Positions 14,995-23,525 of a DNA stretch of 41,760 bases are shown here, piece after piece. Position 1 is the stretch's first letter; every line of letters starts with the position of its first letter. The stretch covers positions 1 through 41,760 of the forward strand of contig MPDC01000030.1 in NCBI GenBank assembly GCA_001874255.1. The letters are read 5' to 3'. Position numbers and translations under genes: made by a program. The stretch is from Alphaproteobacteria bacterium MedPE-SWcel (GTDB lineage: Bacteria > Pseudomonadota > Alphaproteobacteria > Rhodobacterales > Rhodobacteraceae). The notes beneath the pieces were generated by a model. It ran no database searches. It was not told the origin of the DNA and worked only from the letters and a program-made list of their open reading frames with translations.

Positions 14995-16623
14995 ATGGGT
15001 TGGCTGGCGGATGAAACGGGACTGGAGCGCAGAGCAGCGAATTTCGTGCCGCTGACACCTCTGTCGCACCTGCAGCGCGCGGCGCATGTCTATGCGGGCG
15101 AAACCGCTCTGGTCTACGGGCAGACACGGGTCAGCTATGCGCAATATCACGATCGCTGTACCCGCCTGGCGGCGGCGCTGGCCGGCATGGGGGTGACACC
15201 GGGCGATGTGGTGGCCACGCTGCTGCCCAATATCCCGGCGCAGGCCGAGGCCCATTTCGGCGTGCCTGCCTGTGGCGGGGTGCTGAATACGATCAACACC
15301 CGGCTGGATGTGGATACGGTCGCCTATATCTTTGACCATGGCGAGGCCAAAGTGGCGCTGGTGGACAGCGAGTTCCTCGCCCTCGCCGAAGCGGCCAAGG
15401 CGCAGATGGACGGCGCAGGCCCGATCCTGATCGAGGTGCCCGACCGCGACGCCGGGATCAGCGCCAGTGGCCGCCACCCCACCTATGAGGACATGCTGGC
15501 CGAAGCGCCGCATGACTTTGACTGGATCATGCCCGAGGACGAATGGGAGAGCCTCGCGCTCAATTACACCTCCGGCACCACCGGACGGCCCAAGGGTGTG
15601 GTCTGTCACCATCGCGGCGCCTATCTGATGACCATGGGCACGGTGATTTCCTGGGGGCTGCAGATCCGCCCGGTCTATCTGACCATCGTGCCGCTGTTTC
15701 ACTGCAATGGCTGGAACCACACCTGGATGATGCCGGTGCTGGGCGGAACCGTCGTCTGCTGCCGCAATATCACCGCCGAGGCGATCTATACCGCCATCGC
15801 TGACGAGGGCGTGACCCATTTCGGCGGCGCGCCCATCGTGTTGAACATGATCGTCAATGCCAGAGACGAAGACCGCCGCGCCTTTGATCACACGGTCGAG
15901 GTCTTCACCGCCGGGGCGCCCCCTGCCCCCGCCACGCTTGAAAAGATCGAGGCGCTCGGGTTTCACGTCACCCAGGTCTACGGGCTGACGGAGACCTACG
16001 GGCATGTGACCGAATGCCTGTGGAAGGGCGCCGAATGGAACCGGCTGGACACCGCCGGACGCGCCGCGATCAAGGCTCGGCAAGGGGTGGCCTTTCCGAT
16101 GATGGAGACGGTGACGGTGCTGGACGACAGGCTGACGCAGGTGCCCAAGGACGGGCGCACGCAGGGCCAGATCGTAATGCGCGGCAATTCCGTCATGAAG
16201 GGCTATCTGAAGAACCCGGCCGCCACTGCCGAGGCCTTTGAGGGCGGGTATTTCCATTCCGGCGACATCGCGGTGCAACACCCCGATGGCTATATCCAGA
16301 TCGCGGACCGGGCCAAGGACATCATCATCTCCGGGGGCGAGAATATCTCGTCGGTGGAGGTCGAGGGCGTGCTGATGGGCCATCCCGATGTCAATCTCGC
16401 GGCGGTGGTGGCAAAACCGGATGACAAATGGGGCGAGGTCCCCTGCGCCTTTGTCGAATTGAAGGCCGGCGCCCAGGTCGATGAGGCGGGGCTGATTGCC
16501 TTTGCGCGGCAGAAGCTGGCGGGGTTCAAGGCGCCTAAGGCCGTCATCTTTGAGGAATTGCCAAAGACATCGACCGGGAAAATCCAGAAATTCGAGCTGC
16601 GCAGACGGTTCAAGACCTTCTGA
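14995..16623 (+). CDS. Acyl-CoA synthetase (AMP-forming, plant AAE-like group), 542 aa
   Basis: It activates a carboxylic acid to its CoA thioester with ATP. ANL-superfamily motifs are complete: the P-loop NYTSGTTGRPKGVVCHHRG (A3), VYGLTETYGHVTECLWK (A5), the hinge region IQIADRAKDIIISGGENISS (A8), and the catalytic Lys K529 in LPKTSTGKIQKFELR (A10). The HHRGAYL and FHCNGWNHTW stretches place it in the group with plant acyl-activating enzymes. DmdB-type MMPA-CoA ligases form, as far as I recall, a separate group, so I do not call it dmdB. GGGGAGGA is 6 bases before the ATG. The gene is divergent from the sulfotransferase. The substrate could be a short, medium or aromatic acid. Confidence 0.9.
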   Translation: MGWLADETGLERRAANFVPLTPLSHLQRAAHVYAGETALVYGQTRVSYAQYHDRCTRLAAALAGMGVTPGDVVATLLPNIPAQAEAHFGVPACGGVLNTINTRLDVDTVAYIFDHGEAKVALVDSEFLALAEAAKAQMDGAGPILIEVPDRDAGISASGRHPTYEDMLAEAPHDFDWIMPEDEWESLALNYTSGTTGRPKGVVCHHRGAYLMTMGTVISWGLQIRPVYLTIVPLFHCNGWNHTWMMPVLGGTVVCCRNITAEAIYTAIADEGVTHFGGAPIVLNMIVNARDEDRRAFDHTVEVFTAGAPPAPATLEKIEALGFHVTQVYGLTETYGHVTECLWKGAEWNRLDTAGRAAIKARQGVAFPMMETVTVLDDRLTQVPKDGRTQGQIVMRGNSVMKGYLKNPAATAEAFEGGYFHSGDIAVQHPDGYIQIADRAKDIIISGGENISSVEVEGVLMGHPDVNLAAVVAKPDDKWGEVPCAFVELKAGAQVDEAGLIAFARQKLAGFKAPKAVIFEELPKTSTGKIQKFELRRRFKTF

Positions 16624-16736
16624 ACGCAGCAATAATCGCCTCAACAGGGGCATTGGCGCATCAAAGCGGTTTGCCGCCGGTGCCCGGCCCGTGCTAAAGC
16701 GCGTGCATAACAAGATGGAGCAGGCAGACCGGTCTG

Positions 16737-17747
16737 ATGACGGTACTCCGTGAATTTCAGCGGCTCGAGGCGTCAGGGATCTGGCGCCCGTCGCCGGACG
16801 ACCAGCGGCGGGACGTGATCGTCTCGCTTGGGGACGCGACGCTGACCATAACCGATATGCAGGACCGGCCGTTGGCGCATTGGTCCCTGGCTGCCGTTGA
16901 GCGGGCCAATCCCGGTGCGTTTCCGGCGATCTACCATCCCGACGGCGATCCGGGCGAAACGCTGGAGCTGGGCGAGGATGAGGTCACCATGCTTGACGCC
17001 ATCCAGAAGGTACAGGCCGCCATCCTGCGGGCCCGCCCGCACCCCGGTCGGCTGCGTCTGTTCGGCGGGCTGGGTGTGTTGGTGCTGGCGGTGATCCTGC
17101 TGGGCTTCGGCCTGCCCCGCACCATGCGCCAGCAGACGCTCGCGGCTGTTTCCGACGTGCACCGCAAGGCGATTGGACAGGCCTTGCTGGGCCGGATCGA
17201 GCGGGTCTCCGGTCAGGCCTGCTCGACGCCGGAGGCTGATCCGATCCTGAGAGCGCTCGCGGAGCGTGCCGGCGTGCGCCGGGTGGCGGTGATGCGTTCC
17301 GGCATTGCCGAGAGCCTGACGCTGCCGGGCGGCATCGTGTTGATCCACCGCGCCTATGTCGAGGATTTCGAAGATCCCGCCGTCGCCGCCGGGGCGGTGC
17401 TGATCGAACGCGCCCGCAGCCAGGACCATGATCCGATGGCGGAAATCCTCGACATTGGGGGCATCGTCGCCACCTTTCGGCTGCTGACCACCGGCGAAAT
17501 CAAGCGCGAGACCCTCGATCGGTATTCCGAAGCGGTTCTGGCGGCCCCCCGCCCGGCGGTCGCGGACGAGACCCTGCTGGCGGAATTTGCCCGCGCCGCG
17601 ATCCCGTCGACGCCCTATGCCTATGCCCGCGATGTGACCGGCGAAAGCACGCTGGGCCTGATCGAGGCCGACCCGATGGCCGGTCGCGATCTGGCGCCGG
17701 TGCTCAACGACAGGGATTGGGTCCAGCTGCAAAACATCTGCGGCTGA
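16737..17747 (+). CDS. Membrane protein resembling a degenerate M48 metallopeptidase, 336 aa
   Basis: Residues 1-105 form a soluble N-terminal region. Residues about 109-126 are one membrane helix (LFGGLGVLVLAVILLGFGL). The C-terminal 200 residues have the order of an M48 peptidase domain: RRVAVMRSGIAESLTLPGGI at 181-200, like the conserved strand and LPGG turn, then VLIHRAYVED. At the place where M48 enzymes have their HExxH zinc helix, this protein reads VLIERARSQDHDP (221-233), so the zinc ligands are absent. Proteolysis is therefore unlikely; a pseudoenzyme is the better reading. The start ATG at 16737 has only a distant GGAG. It follows the acyl-CoA synthetase by 113 bases on the same strand. 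Confidence 0.7.
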   Translation: MTVLREFQRLEASGIWRPSPDDQRRDVIVSLGDATLTITDMQDRPLAHWSLAAVERANPGAFPAIYHPDGDPGETLELGEDEVTMLDAIQKVQAAILRARPHPGRLRLFGGLGVLVLAVILLGFGLPRTMRQQTLAAVSDVHRKAIGQALLGRIERVSGQACSTPEADPILRALAERAGVRRVAVMRSGIAESLTLPGGIVLIHRAYVEDFEDPAVAAGAVLIERARSQDHDPMAEILDIGGIVATFRLLTTGEIKRETLDRYSEAVLAAPRPAVADETLLAEFARAAIPSTPYAYARDVTGESTLGLIEADPMAGRDLAPVLNDRDWVQLQNICG

Positions 17748-17844
17748 GGTGGCCTGACTGATCGGCAGGCCCATCTGCGGCCCCGTCTACAAACCCCTCA
17801 GAAATCCCGTCTACAGACCCGTGGGGAGCGGGGAACCCGCGCGC

Positions 17845-19284
17845 TCAGTTGCTGAGCCGCGCGCCCGGGAAGCCGGCTTCCTGCACCCGCTGCAGGGCCT
17901 TTTGCGCCGTGCCCGCATAGGGGCCGGACAGCACCACGCTATAGGTCTGACCGCCGCGCATGACCGTTCCGAGGCGCATGGTCAGACCGGTCGCCTCGGC
18001 CAGGCTCCGCGCAACGGTCCGGGCCTCGGCTCGATCGGCAAAACTGGCGGCGCGGATATAGCGCGCGGGCGCGGAGGAGGGATCGGCTGCGGGCCGCGTC
18101 GCATCGGGCGCAGAGCGGGTGGACAACCGCAGCACCAGATCGCCGGTCTGAGTCCGGGTGGCGGCGGACGCACCCGTCTGGGTCTGGCCTGCTGTCTGGG
18201 TCTGGCCTGCTGTCTGGGTCTGTTGTGCCAGGTCCTGTGCATACAAACGCTGCGCCTTGCGGAGCGAGAACGGGATTTTATCCGGCAGCGGCTGCACCGA
18301 TTTGCGCGGCAGCCCATTGGTCCAGACCTGTGCCATCTGCGCGGTCCCAGCGGCCGTCTGCACGCCCCGCGTCCGGCTCATCCGGTTGTCATCGCGGCTC
18401 ACGCGGACATAGCCCGTCGGCACGACCGGCGTGGTCAGCACCGGTGGCCGGATCGTCCGCTCTGCCCGTCGCGGGTTGAGCCGCCCGTCCTGCCAGACCG
18501 GCCGATAGCCCTCCGGCACGCGCACATCGGCCTGCCGGAGGCGCTTTTCATAGAGGTGCCGCGGCAGAATGCGGGTATCGGGGGTCAGACTGCCGAGCGG
18601 ATCCGCGCGCTGCGGGCCGCAGCGGACGCCCGGCCCCGTGTTGATATATTGCTGGCTCAGTGCCGAGGCCCCGGCACAGGGGCCGGTGGCAGGCGCCGGG
18701 ATCGGCTGCGGCACCACGGCCGGCCGGACCGGTTGCGGTGTCGGCTGTTGCGGGCGGACCAGTCTGCGGGGCGCCACCGCCGCGCCGGTGGAGGTGGAGG
18801 CCGGGGTCCGTTCGGGTTTCACCGTGGCGGCGGGCGGCGGCGCGGTCGCGGTCGCCGCTGCTGTCGTCGGTGTCGCCTTTGCCGCGGCGGTGGCCGTCGC
18901 GGCTGCTGCCGGGGTTCCGCCTTGCGCTTGCGCCTGAACGGCGGCCGGGCCGGGCGTTGCCGGGGGCTCTTCGGGGGCCAGGGTTATGATATCCGGACCC
19001 AGTAGCGACACGGGGCGGTCCTTGGTGGTCCCGGCCACATTGGTCGGCTCGCCGCCGCATAATTGCTGGCGCGCCCGGTTCACCCGCGGCACCCAGTTCA
19101 CATTGCCATCGACACCGGCCCGGATGAAGATGCAGCCCTTGCTGTCCACATATTGACGCCCCTGATAGGAGGTCGGCGGAAATTCGGCAGGCCGCGCGGC
19201 ACTGCGGATGGTCTGGGCCGCGAGATCCGTGCCCATTCCAACCGTCAAGATGATGGATACTGCCGCAATTCTTGTTATTTTCAT
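17845..19284 (-). CDS. Secreted SPOR-domain protein, 479 aa
   Basis: A predicted periplasmic peptidoglycan-binding protein. The ATG at 19284 opens a signal peptide (MKITRIAAVSIILTVGMG... cleavage near AAQT). A Cys-containing N-terminal domain follows (RQYVDSKGCIFIRAGVDGNV, RARQQLCGGEP), of a type common in Rhodobacteraceae SPOR proteins. The middle is a long Ala/Pro/Thr-rich low-complexity linker. The last 75 residues are a SPOR domain (YIRAASFADRAEARTVARSL ... YSVVLSGPYAGTAQKALQRV), which normally binds denuded glycan strands at the septum. An 18-bp in-frame tandem repeat (18176-18222) encodes QTQTAG units. It is read on the minus strand downstream of upp. Confidence 0.88.
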   Translation of the reverse strand: MKITRIAAVSIILTVGMGTDLAAQTIRSAARPAEFPPTSYQGRQYVDSKGCIFIRAGVDGNVNWVPRVNRARQQLCGGEPTNVAGTTKDRPVSLLGPDIITLAPEEPPATPGPAAVQAQAQGGTPAAAATATAAAKATPTTAAATATAPPPAATVKPERTPASTSTGAAVAPRRLVRPQQPTPQPVRPAVVPQPIPAPATGPCAGASALSQQYINTGPGVRCGPQRADPLGSLTPDTRILPRHLYEKRLRQADVRVPEGYRPVWQDGRLNPRRAERTIRPPVLTTPVVPTGYVRVSRDDNRMSRTRGVQTAAGTAQMAQVWTNGLPRKSVQPLPDKIPFSLRKAQRLYAQDLAQQTQTAGQTQTAGQTQTGASAATRTQTGDLVLRLSTRSAPDATRPAADPSSAPARYIRAASFADRAEARTVARSLAEATGLTMRLGTVMRGGQTYSVVLSGPYAGTAQKALQRVQEAGFPGARLSN

Positions 19285-19490
19285 GGACCCGTCCCACAAG
19301 ATATGGGCACAGGATGCCCGAAGTCCGAATCCGAGTAAAGCCGTTGGCGGCAACAATATGGCCGCGCGGACCAAATCATCGCCGGTTTTGTCCCTCGTTT
19401 CGTCACTCGGGTTTTCCCGCAGGCAGTGGCCCGGGGCGCGCCTCTGTGCGGCCCGGGACTCGGCGCCGGTTCGGACGCTCGGCAGCGGCG

Positions 19491-20123
19491 TTATTTCGTG
19501 TCGAACATCCGGTCGCCTGCATCCCCCAGACCGGGCATGATATAGCCTTTTTCGTTCAGCTGACGATCCAGAGAGGCCGTGACGATCGGCACATCCGGGT
19601 GCGCCTCCTTCATCCGTGCGACGCCTTCGGGCGCGGCCAGCAGACACAGGAAACGGATATCGGTGGCGCCTGCCTCTTTCAGCAGGTCGATAGCCGCAAC
19701 CGAGGAATTGCCGGTGGCCAGCATCGGGTCCACCGCGATCACCATCCGGTCGGAAATTTGCTGCGGCACCTTGAAGTAATATTGAACCGGCTGCATCGTT
19801 TCTTCGTCGCGGTACATGCCGACAAAGCCGACCCGCGCCGAGGGCACCAGCTCCAGCACCCCGTCCAGCATCCCGTTGCCCGCCCGCAGGATCGACACCA
19901 GCGCCAGTTTCTTGCCCGCCAGGATCGGGGCCTCCATATCCTCCATCGGGGTCTCGATAGAGGTGGTGGTCAGGGGCAGCTCGCGGGTGACCTCATAGGC
20001 CAGCAGCTGGGTGATTTCGCGCAGCAGCTGGCGGAACTCCGATGTGGAGGTGGCCTTGTTGCGCATGATTGTCAGCTTGTGCTGCACCAGCGGGTGGTCA
20101 ACAACTGTCAGGTGGTCACTCAT
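19491..20123 (-). CDS. upp: Uracil phosphoribosyltransferase
   Basis: It converts uracil and PRPP to UMP, the central pyrimidine salvage step in the cytosol. The 210-aa protein is full length. It shows the N-terminal [18 protein letters not shown], the region [20 protein letters not shown], the PRPP-binding loop [20 protein letters not shown] and the uracil-binding C-terminus [18 protein letters not shown]. The ATG at 20123 fits the family start ([13 protein letters not shown]). It lies downstream of cdd, deoA and deoB on the same strand, separated from deoB by 111 bases, and completes the salvage set: the other genes release uracil or deoxyribose phosphates, and Upp recaptures the base. Confidence 0.96.
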   Translation of the reverse strand: MSDHLTVVDHPLVQHKLTIMRNKATSTSEFRQLLREITQLLAYEVTRELPLTTTSIETPMEDMEAPILAGKKLALVSILRAGNGMLDGVLELVPSARVGFVGMYRDEETMQPVQYYFKVPQQISDRMVIAVDPMLATGNSSVAAIDLLKEAGATDIRFLCLLAAPEGVARMKEAHPDVPIVTASLDRQLNEKGYIMPGLGDAGDRMFDTK

Positions 20124-20234
20124 GGGGCGCGCTCCTCTTTGGCTTTTGTGTCTCATAGTCGGCAGGCCGGGAGGCAGGCAAGGTGTTTTCCCGGCCAGAT
20201 CCGCCACAGCCGTCCTGCTCGGCTACAAACTCGG

Positions 20235-21560
20235 CTACAAAAAGGACTGCCCCGGCCCCTGCGCCGCCACCCCGAGATGCGCCGCAACCGAGGCTGCGAC
20301 ATCGGCAAATGCGACCTGCCCGAGGCACCCCGCCCCGGCGCCCGCAACCAGAACCGGCACCCGTTCGCGCGTGTGATCGGTGCCGGGCCAGCTGGGGTCA
20401 TTGCCGTGATCCGCCGTCAGGATCAGGATGTCGCCCTCGCGCAGCTCGTCGAGGACCCGGCCAATCTGCCCATCGAACCATTCCAGCGCGCGGGCATAGC
20501 CCGAGATGTCACGCCGGTGCCCATAGAGACTGTCGAACTCGACGAAATTGGCGAAGGTCAGGCTCCCGTCCTCTGCGGTCTTCACCGCAGTGCGGAGGTG
20601 CTCCATCAGGGCGGCATCCTCACCTTTGTGCAGCGTATCTATCCCCTGCATCGAGAAGATGTCACCGATCTTGCCGATGCCATGCACCCGCCCCCCCGCC
20701 GCCTGCACCCAATCGGTCAGGATCGGGGCCGGCGGGCGGATCGCATAATCACGCCGGTTGGCGGTGCGGGTGAAGCCCGTCGCGGGCGTGCCCACGAAGG
20801 GGCGCGCGATGACACGCCCCACCTTCATTGCATGCAGGCGCGGGGCGACGGCTTCGCAGAGCGCCAGCAACCGGTCGAGGCCAAAGCTCTCCTCATGGGC
20901 GGCGATCTGAAACACGCTGTCCGCCGAGGTATAGCAGATCGGCCGACCGCTCTGCATATGGGCGGCGCCGAGCTCGGCAATGATGGCCGTGCCCGAGGCA
21001 TGGCAGTTGCCCAATATGCCCTCCGTGCCCGCAGCCGCCGCCACATGGGTCACCAGATCCGCGTCAAATGCAGCGCCGGTTTCAGGAAAATAGGTCCAGT
21101 CCCAGGGCACCGGCACACCGGCCAGTTCCCAATGCCCCGAGGGTGTGTCCTTGCCGGCGCTGATCTCCGTGGCCGCCCCCCACAGCCCCTCGGGTTCCGG
21201 CGCAGTTCTGTCCCCTGTCCCGTCTCCAGTTCCACCCGCTGTGTTGTCTGCTGCGCCGCCCCCTGAGCGGCCCCCTGAGCGGCCCGGTGATCGCCGGCCG
21301 TCTCCGGCAGGGCTCAGCCCCGGCGCCGGCTGCTGCGAGGCCAACCGCACCGCCGCCCCCAGTCCCAGTCGCCGCAGCGTCGGAACCCGCAAGCCACCCG
21401 AGCGGCCCTCTTCCGCCCGCCCCTCGGCACAGGCCTGGGCAATATGGGCCACCGTATTGGCGCCCAGATCCGGCAGGTCCTTGTTGAAATACGCCGCCGC
21501 ATCCGGTGCGCCGCCGATCCCGACCGAATCCATCACCACCAGAAAGGCGCGCGCCATCAT
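20235..21560 (-). CDS. deoB: Phosphopentomutase with a low-complexity insertion
   Basis: It interconverts (deoxy)ribose 1- and 5-phosphate, linking nucleoside breakdown to central metabolism. Metal-site and catalytic motifs are intact: FLVVMDSVGIGGAPDA at the N-terminus, GKDTPSGHWELAG with the phospho-acceptor Thr, and TADHGNDPSWPGTDHTRE near the C-terminus. At 441 aa it is about 35 residues longer than usual. The excess is residues about 84-124 (bases 21189-21311), a Gly/Ser/Arg/Asp-rich stretch (GRRSPGRSGGRSGGG) containing a 12-bp tandem duplication, placed just before GLWGAATEISAGKDTPSGHW. Two start ATGs (21560, 21557) overlap the deoA stop, so the pair is translationally coupled. Confidence 0.94.
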   Translation of the reverse strand: MMARAFLVVMDSVGIGGAPDAAAYFNKDLPDLGANTVAHIAQACAEGRAEEGRSGGLRVPTLRRLGLGAAVRLASQQPAPGLSPAGDGRRSPGRSGGRSGGGAADNTAGGTGDGTGDRTAPEPEGLWGAATEISAGKDTPSGHWELAGVPVPWDWTYFPETGAAFDADLVTHVAAAAGTEGILGNCHASGTAIIAELGAAHMQSGRPICYTSADSVFQIAAHEESFGLDRLLALCEAVAPRLHAMKVGRVIARPFVGTPATGFTRTANRRDYAIRPPAPILTDWVQAAGGRVHGIGKIGDIFSMQGIDTLHKGEDAALMEHLRTAVKTAEDGSLTFANFVEFDSLYGHRRDISGYARALEWFDGQIGRVLDELREGDILILTADHGNDPSWPGTDHTRERVPVLVAGAGAGCLGQVAFADVAASVAAHLGVAAQGPGQSFL

Positions 21561-22861
21561 CCGATCCTTTCATGCACCAGTGGCGGCAACGGGGGGGCTG
21601 CAGACGCCACGCTCACCGCCGCCCGCAAGGCCGACGCCGCCTCTTGCGCGGCCTCCGGGCGGGCGGCATGGACCCGCGCGATCACATCGCCCCGCCCCAC
21701 TTTGGCCCCGAGCCGCACCACATCCGACAGACCCACCGCCGGATCGATCCCATCGCTTTCCACCATGCGACCGCCGCCCAGCTGCACCACACAGAGCCCG
21801 AGCGCCTCGCCGTCGATGGCCGCGACATATCCCTCGGCCTCACTGGTCACCTCAAGTATCACCGGCGCTTCCGGCAGGAACCGCTCCCATTTGTCCGCAA
21901 ACCCCAGCGGGCCGCCCTGCGCCGCCACCATCCGCGCAAATCGCTCGGCGGCGCGGCCATCCTTCAGGATCGCAGCACTCCGCGCCTCGCCCGCCTCTGC
22001 CGTCTCCGCCAGGCCCGACCGCTGCAGCACCGCCCCCGCAAGCGCGGCGGTCAGCTCGAGGATCGGATGATCCCGCCCGGCGGTCAGCGCCCGCATCACC
22101 TCGGCCACCTCCAGCGCATTGCCGAGGCTGGCAACCAACGGCTGATTCATGTCGGTGATCAGCGCCTGTGTCGGACATCCCGCCGCATTGGCCGTTTCCA
22201 CCAGAGAGACCGCCAGCGCATGGGCGGCCTCCTGGGTTTTCATGAACGCACCGGAGCCGATTTTCACATCCAGCACCAGAGCCTCGGGGCTGGCCGCGAG
22301 TTTCTTGGACAGGATCGATGCGGTGATCAGATCGAGGCTCTCGACCGTCGCGGTGACGTCGCGCACCGCATAGAGCCGCTTGTCCGCCGGCGCGATCCGC
22401 GACGTGGCCCCGACGATGGCACAGCCCACATCCGAAATGATCTGCCGCAGACGCGCCGGAGGCACCTGCGTGCTCAGGCCCGGGATGGCTTCCAGCTTGT
22501 CCAGCGTGCCGCCGGTGTGCCCCAGCCCCCGCCCGGAAATCATCGGCACAAAGGCGCCGCATTCCGCCAGCGCCGGCGCCAGCAGCAACGAGACACAATC
22601 CCCGACGCCGCCGGTGGAATGCTTGTCCACCACCGGCCCCGGCACATCCCAGCGCAGCACGTCGCCACTGTCCCGCATCGCCAGCGTCAGGGCGCTGCGG
22701 GACGCGGGCGGCAAGCCATTGAGGCAGACGGCCATGGCAAAGGCCCCGGCCTGTGCGTCGCTGACCGCGCCACTGGCCAGACCCTTGGCAAACCAGATCA
22801 ATTCCTCATCCGTCGGGACCGCCTTCTGGCGGAGCTTGGCGATAACCGCGCGCGCATCCAT
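21557..22861 (-). CDS. deoA: Thymidine phosphorylase
   Basis: It phosphorolyses thymidine or deoxyuridine to the free base and deoxyribose 1-phosphate. Motifs include the phosphate loop VDKHSTGGVGDCVSLLLAP, the family signature MISGRGLGHTGGTLDKLEAI, and VREDL-equivalent residues in the C-terminal domain (ILELTAALAGAVLQRSGLA). The length of 434 aa is normal. I take the ATG at 22861; a TTG at 22870 would overlap cdd by four bases and is a possible alternative. It is sandwiched between cdd (5 bases upstream) and deoB (overlapping), so cdd-deoA-deoB form one operon. Confidence 0.95.
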   Translation of the reverse strand: MDARAVIAKLRQKAVPTDEELIWFAKGLASGAVSDAQAGAFAMAVCLNGLPPASRSALTLAMRDSGDVLRWDVPGPVVDKHSTGGVGDCVSLLLAPALAECGAFVPMISGRGLGHTGGTLDKLEAIPGLSTQVPPARLRQIISDVGCAIVGATSRIAPADKRLYAVRDVTATVESLDLITASILSKKLAASPEALVLDVKIGSGAFMKTQEAAHALAVSLVETANAAGCPTQALITDMNQPLVASLGNALEVAEVMRALTAGRDHPILELTAALAGAVLQRSGLAETAEAGEARSAAILKDGRAAERFARMVAAQGGPLGFADKWERFLPEAPVILEVTSEAEGYVAAIDGEALGLCVVQLGGGRMVESDGIDPAVGLSDVVRLGAKVGRGDVIARVHAARPEAAQEAASALRAAVSVASAAPPLPPLVHERIG

Positions 22862-22866
22862 GGCCG

Positions 22867-23289
22867 TCAACTCCGCTCCATATAGCCCGCGTCAAAGGCA
22901 CCTGGCAGCAGGTCGCCGATGGTGGTGGTCTGCTCGACCCCGTCGGTTGTCGCCAGGGTGACGGACACATCTGTCGCGCCGAATTCCTTGAGCTTCTGGC
23001 GGCAGCCGCCGCAGGGCGGCACCGGACTTGGGCAATCCGCGATCACATAGGCCGCGACCAGCTCCGTTTCGCCGGCCGCCACCATTGCGGCAATGGCCCC
23101 GGCTTCGGCGCAGGTGCCCTCCGGGTAGGCCACGTTTTCCACGTTGCAGCCCACATAGACGGCGCCCGAGCCCGCCCGGATGGCGGCGCCGACCTTGAAG
23201 TTCGAATAGGGCGCATGGGCGTTTTCACGCACCGCTGCGGCACGCGCGCGCAATGGGTTTTCCGGCGGGGACACTTCTACAGCAGACAT
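22867..23289 (-). CDS. cdd: Cytidine deaminase
   Basis: It deaminates cytidine or deoxycytidine to uridine or deoxyuridine. The 140-aa protein has both zinc motifs of the short homotetrameric class: NVAYPEGTCAEAGAIAAM (Cys ligand and catalytic Glu in CAE) and VPPCGGCRQKLKEF (two Cys ligands), plus the substrate loop YSNFKVGAAI and GCNVEN. The ATG at 23289 has GGAG 7 bases upstream. It is the first gene of the salvage operon, and its promoter region contains a symmetric site (23372-23399). Confidence 0.95.
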   Translation of the reverse strand: MSAVEVSPPENPLRARAAAVRENAHAPYSNFKVGAAIRAGSGAVYVGCNVENVAYPEGTCAEAGAIAAMVAAGETELVAAYVIADCPSPVPPCGGCRQKLKEFGATDVSVTLATTDGVEQTTTIGDLLPGAFDAGYMERS

Positions 23290-23371
23290 CAGCACACTCC
23301 ATTTTCAGATTTGAGCGCCAGGGGTCGGCGCCGCGTCGGGCTTTGAAACTCCGGTCCGTTCTGGCCGATCC

Positions 23372-23399
23372 TGACCAATTGGTCAAATATCATCTGACC
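23372..23399 (-). promoter_or_regulatory. Candidate operator TGACCAATTGGTCA upstream of cdd
   Basis: A perfect 14-base palindrome (23372-23385) with a third half-site TGACC at 23395-23399, starting 83 bases before the cdd start. The TGACC/GGTCA half-sites resemble GntR-family operators in general form. No regulator gene is adjacent, so the cognate protein is unknown. Confidence 0.5.
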
Positions 23400-23485
23400 G
23401 ATCGGGGGCCACCCCTGAACAGCTGCCTCCAAACCGCGCAGTCCCTCCGGCGCCCAGCCTGAAACTGCCCGACTCAGGCTGCCTC

Positions 23486-23525
23486 TGGCCGAAACCGGCC
23501 GATACTGGCCGATACTGGCCGGATC
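23486..23525. repeat. Tandem array, four 10-bp units
   Basis: Four copies of about TGGCCGATAC, the last overlapping the stop codon of the VOC-cupin gene. It is one of several short tandem arrays in intergenic DNA of this window. Confidence 0.7.

Noticed and set aside
14995-16623. Annotation as DmdB (MMPA-CoA ligase)
   Set aside because: The HHRGAYL and FHCNGW motifs place it in the AAE-like group. I have no evidence for the DmdB branch.
19272-21266. A 664-codon plus-strand open frame across upp and deoB
   Set aside because: It runs opposite two well-defined salvage genes and shows no family motifs.
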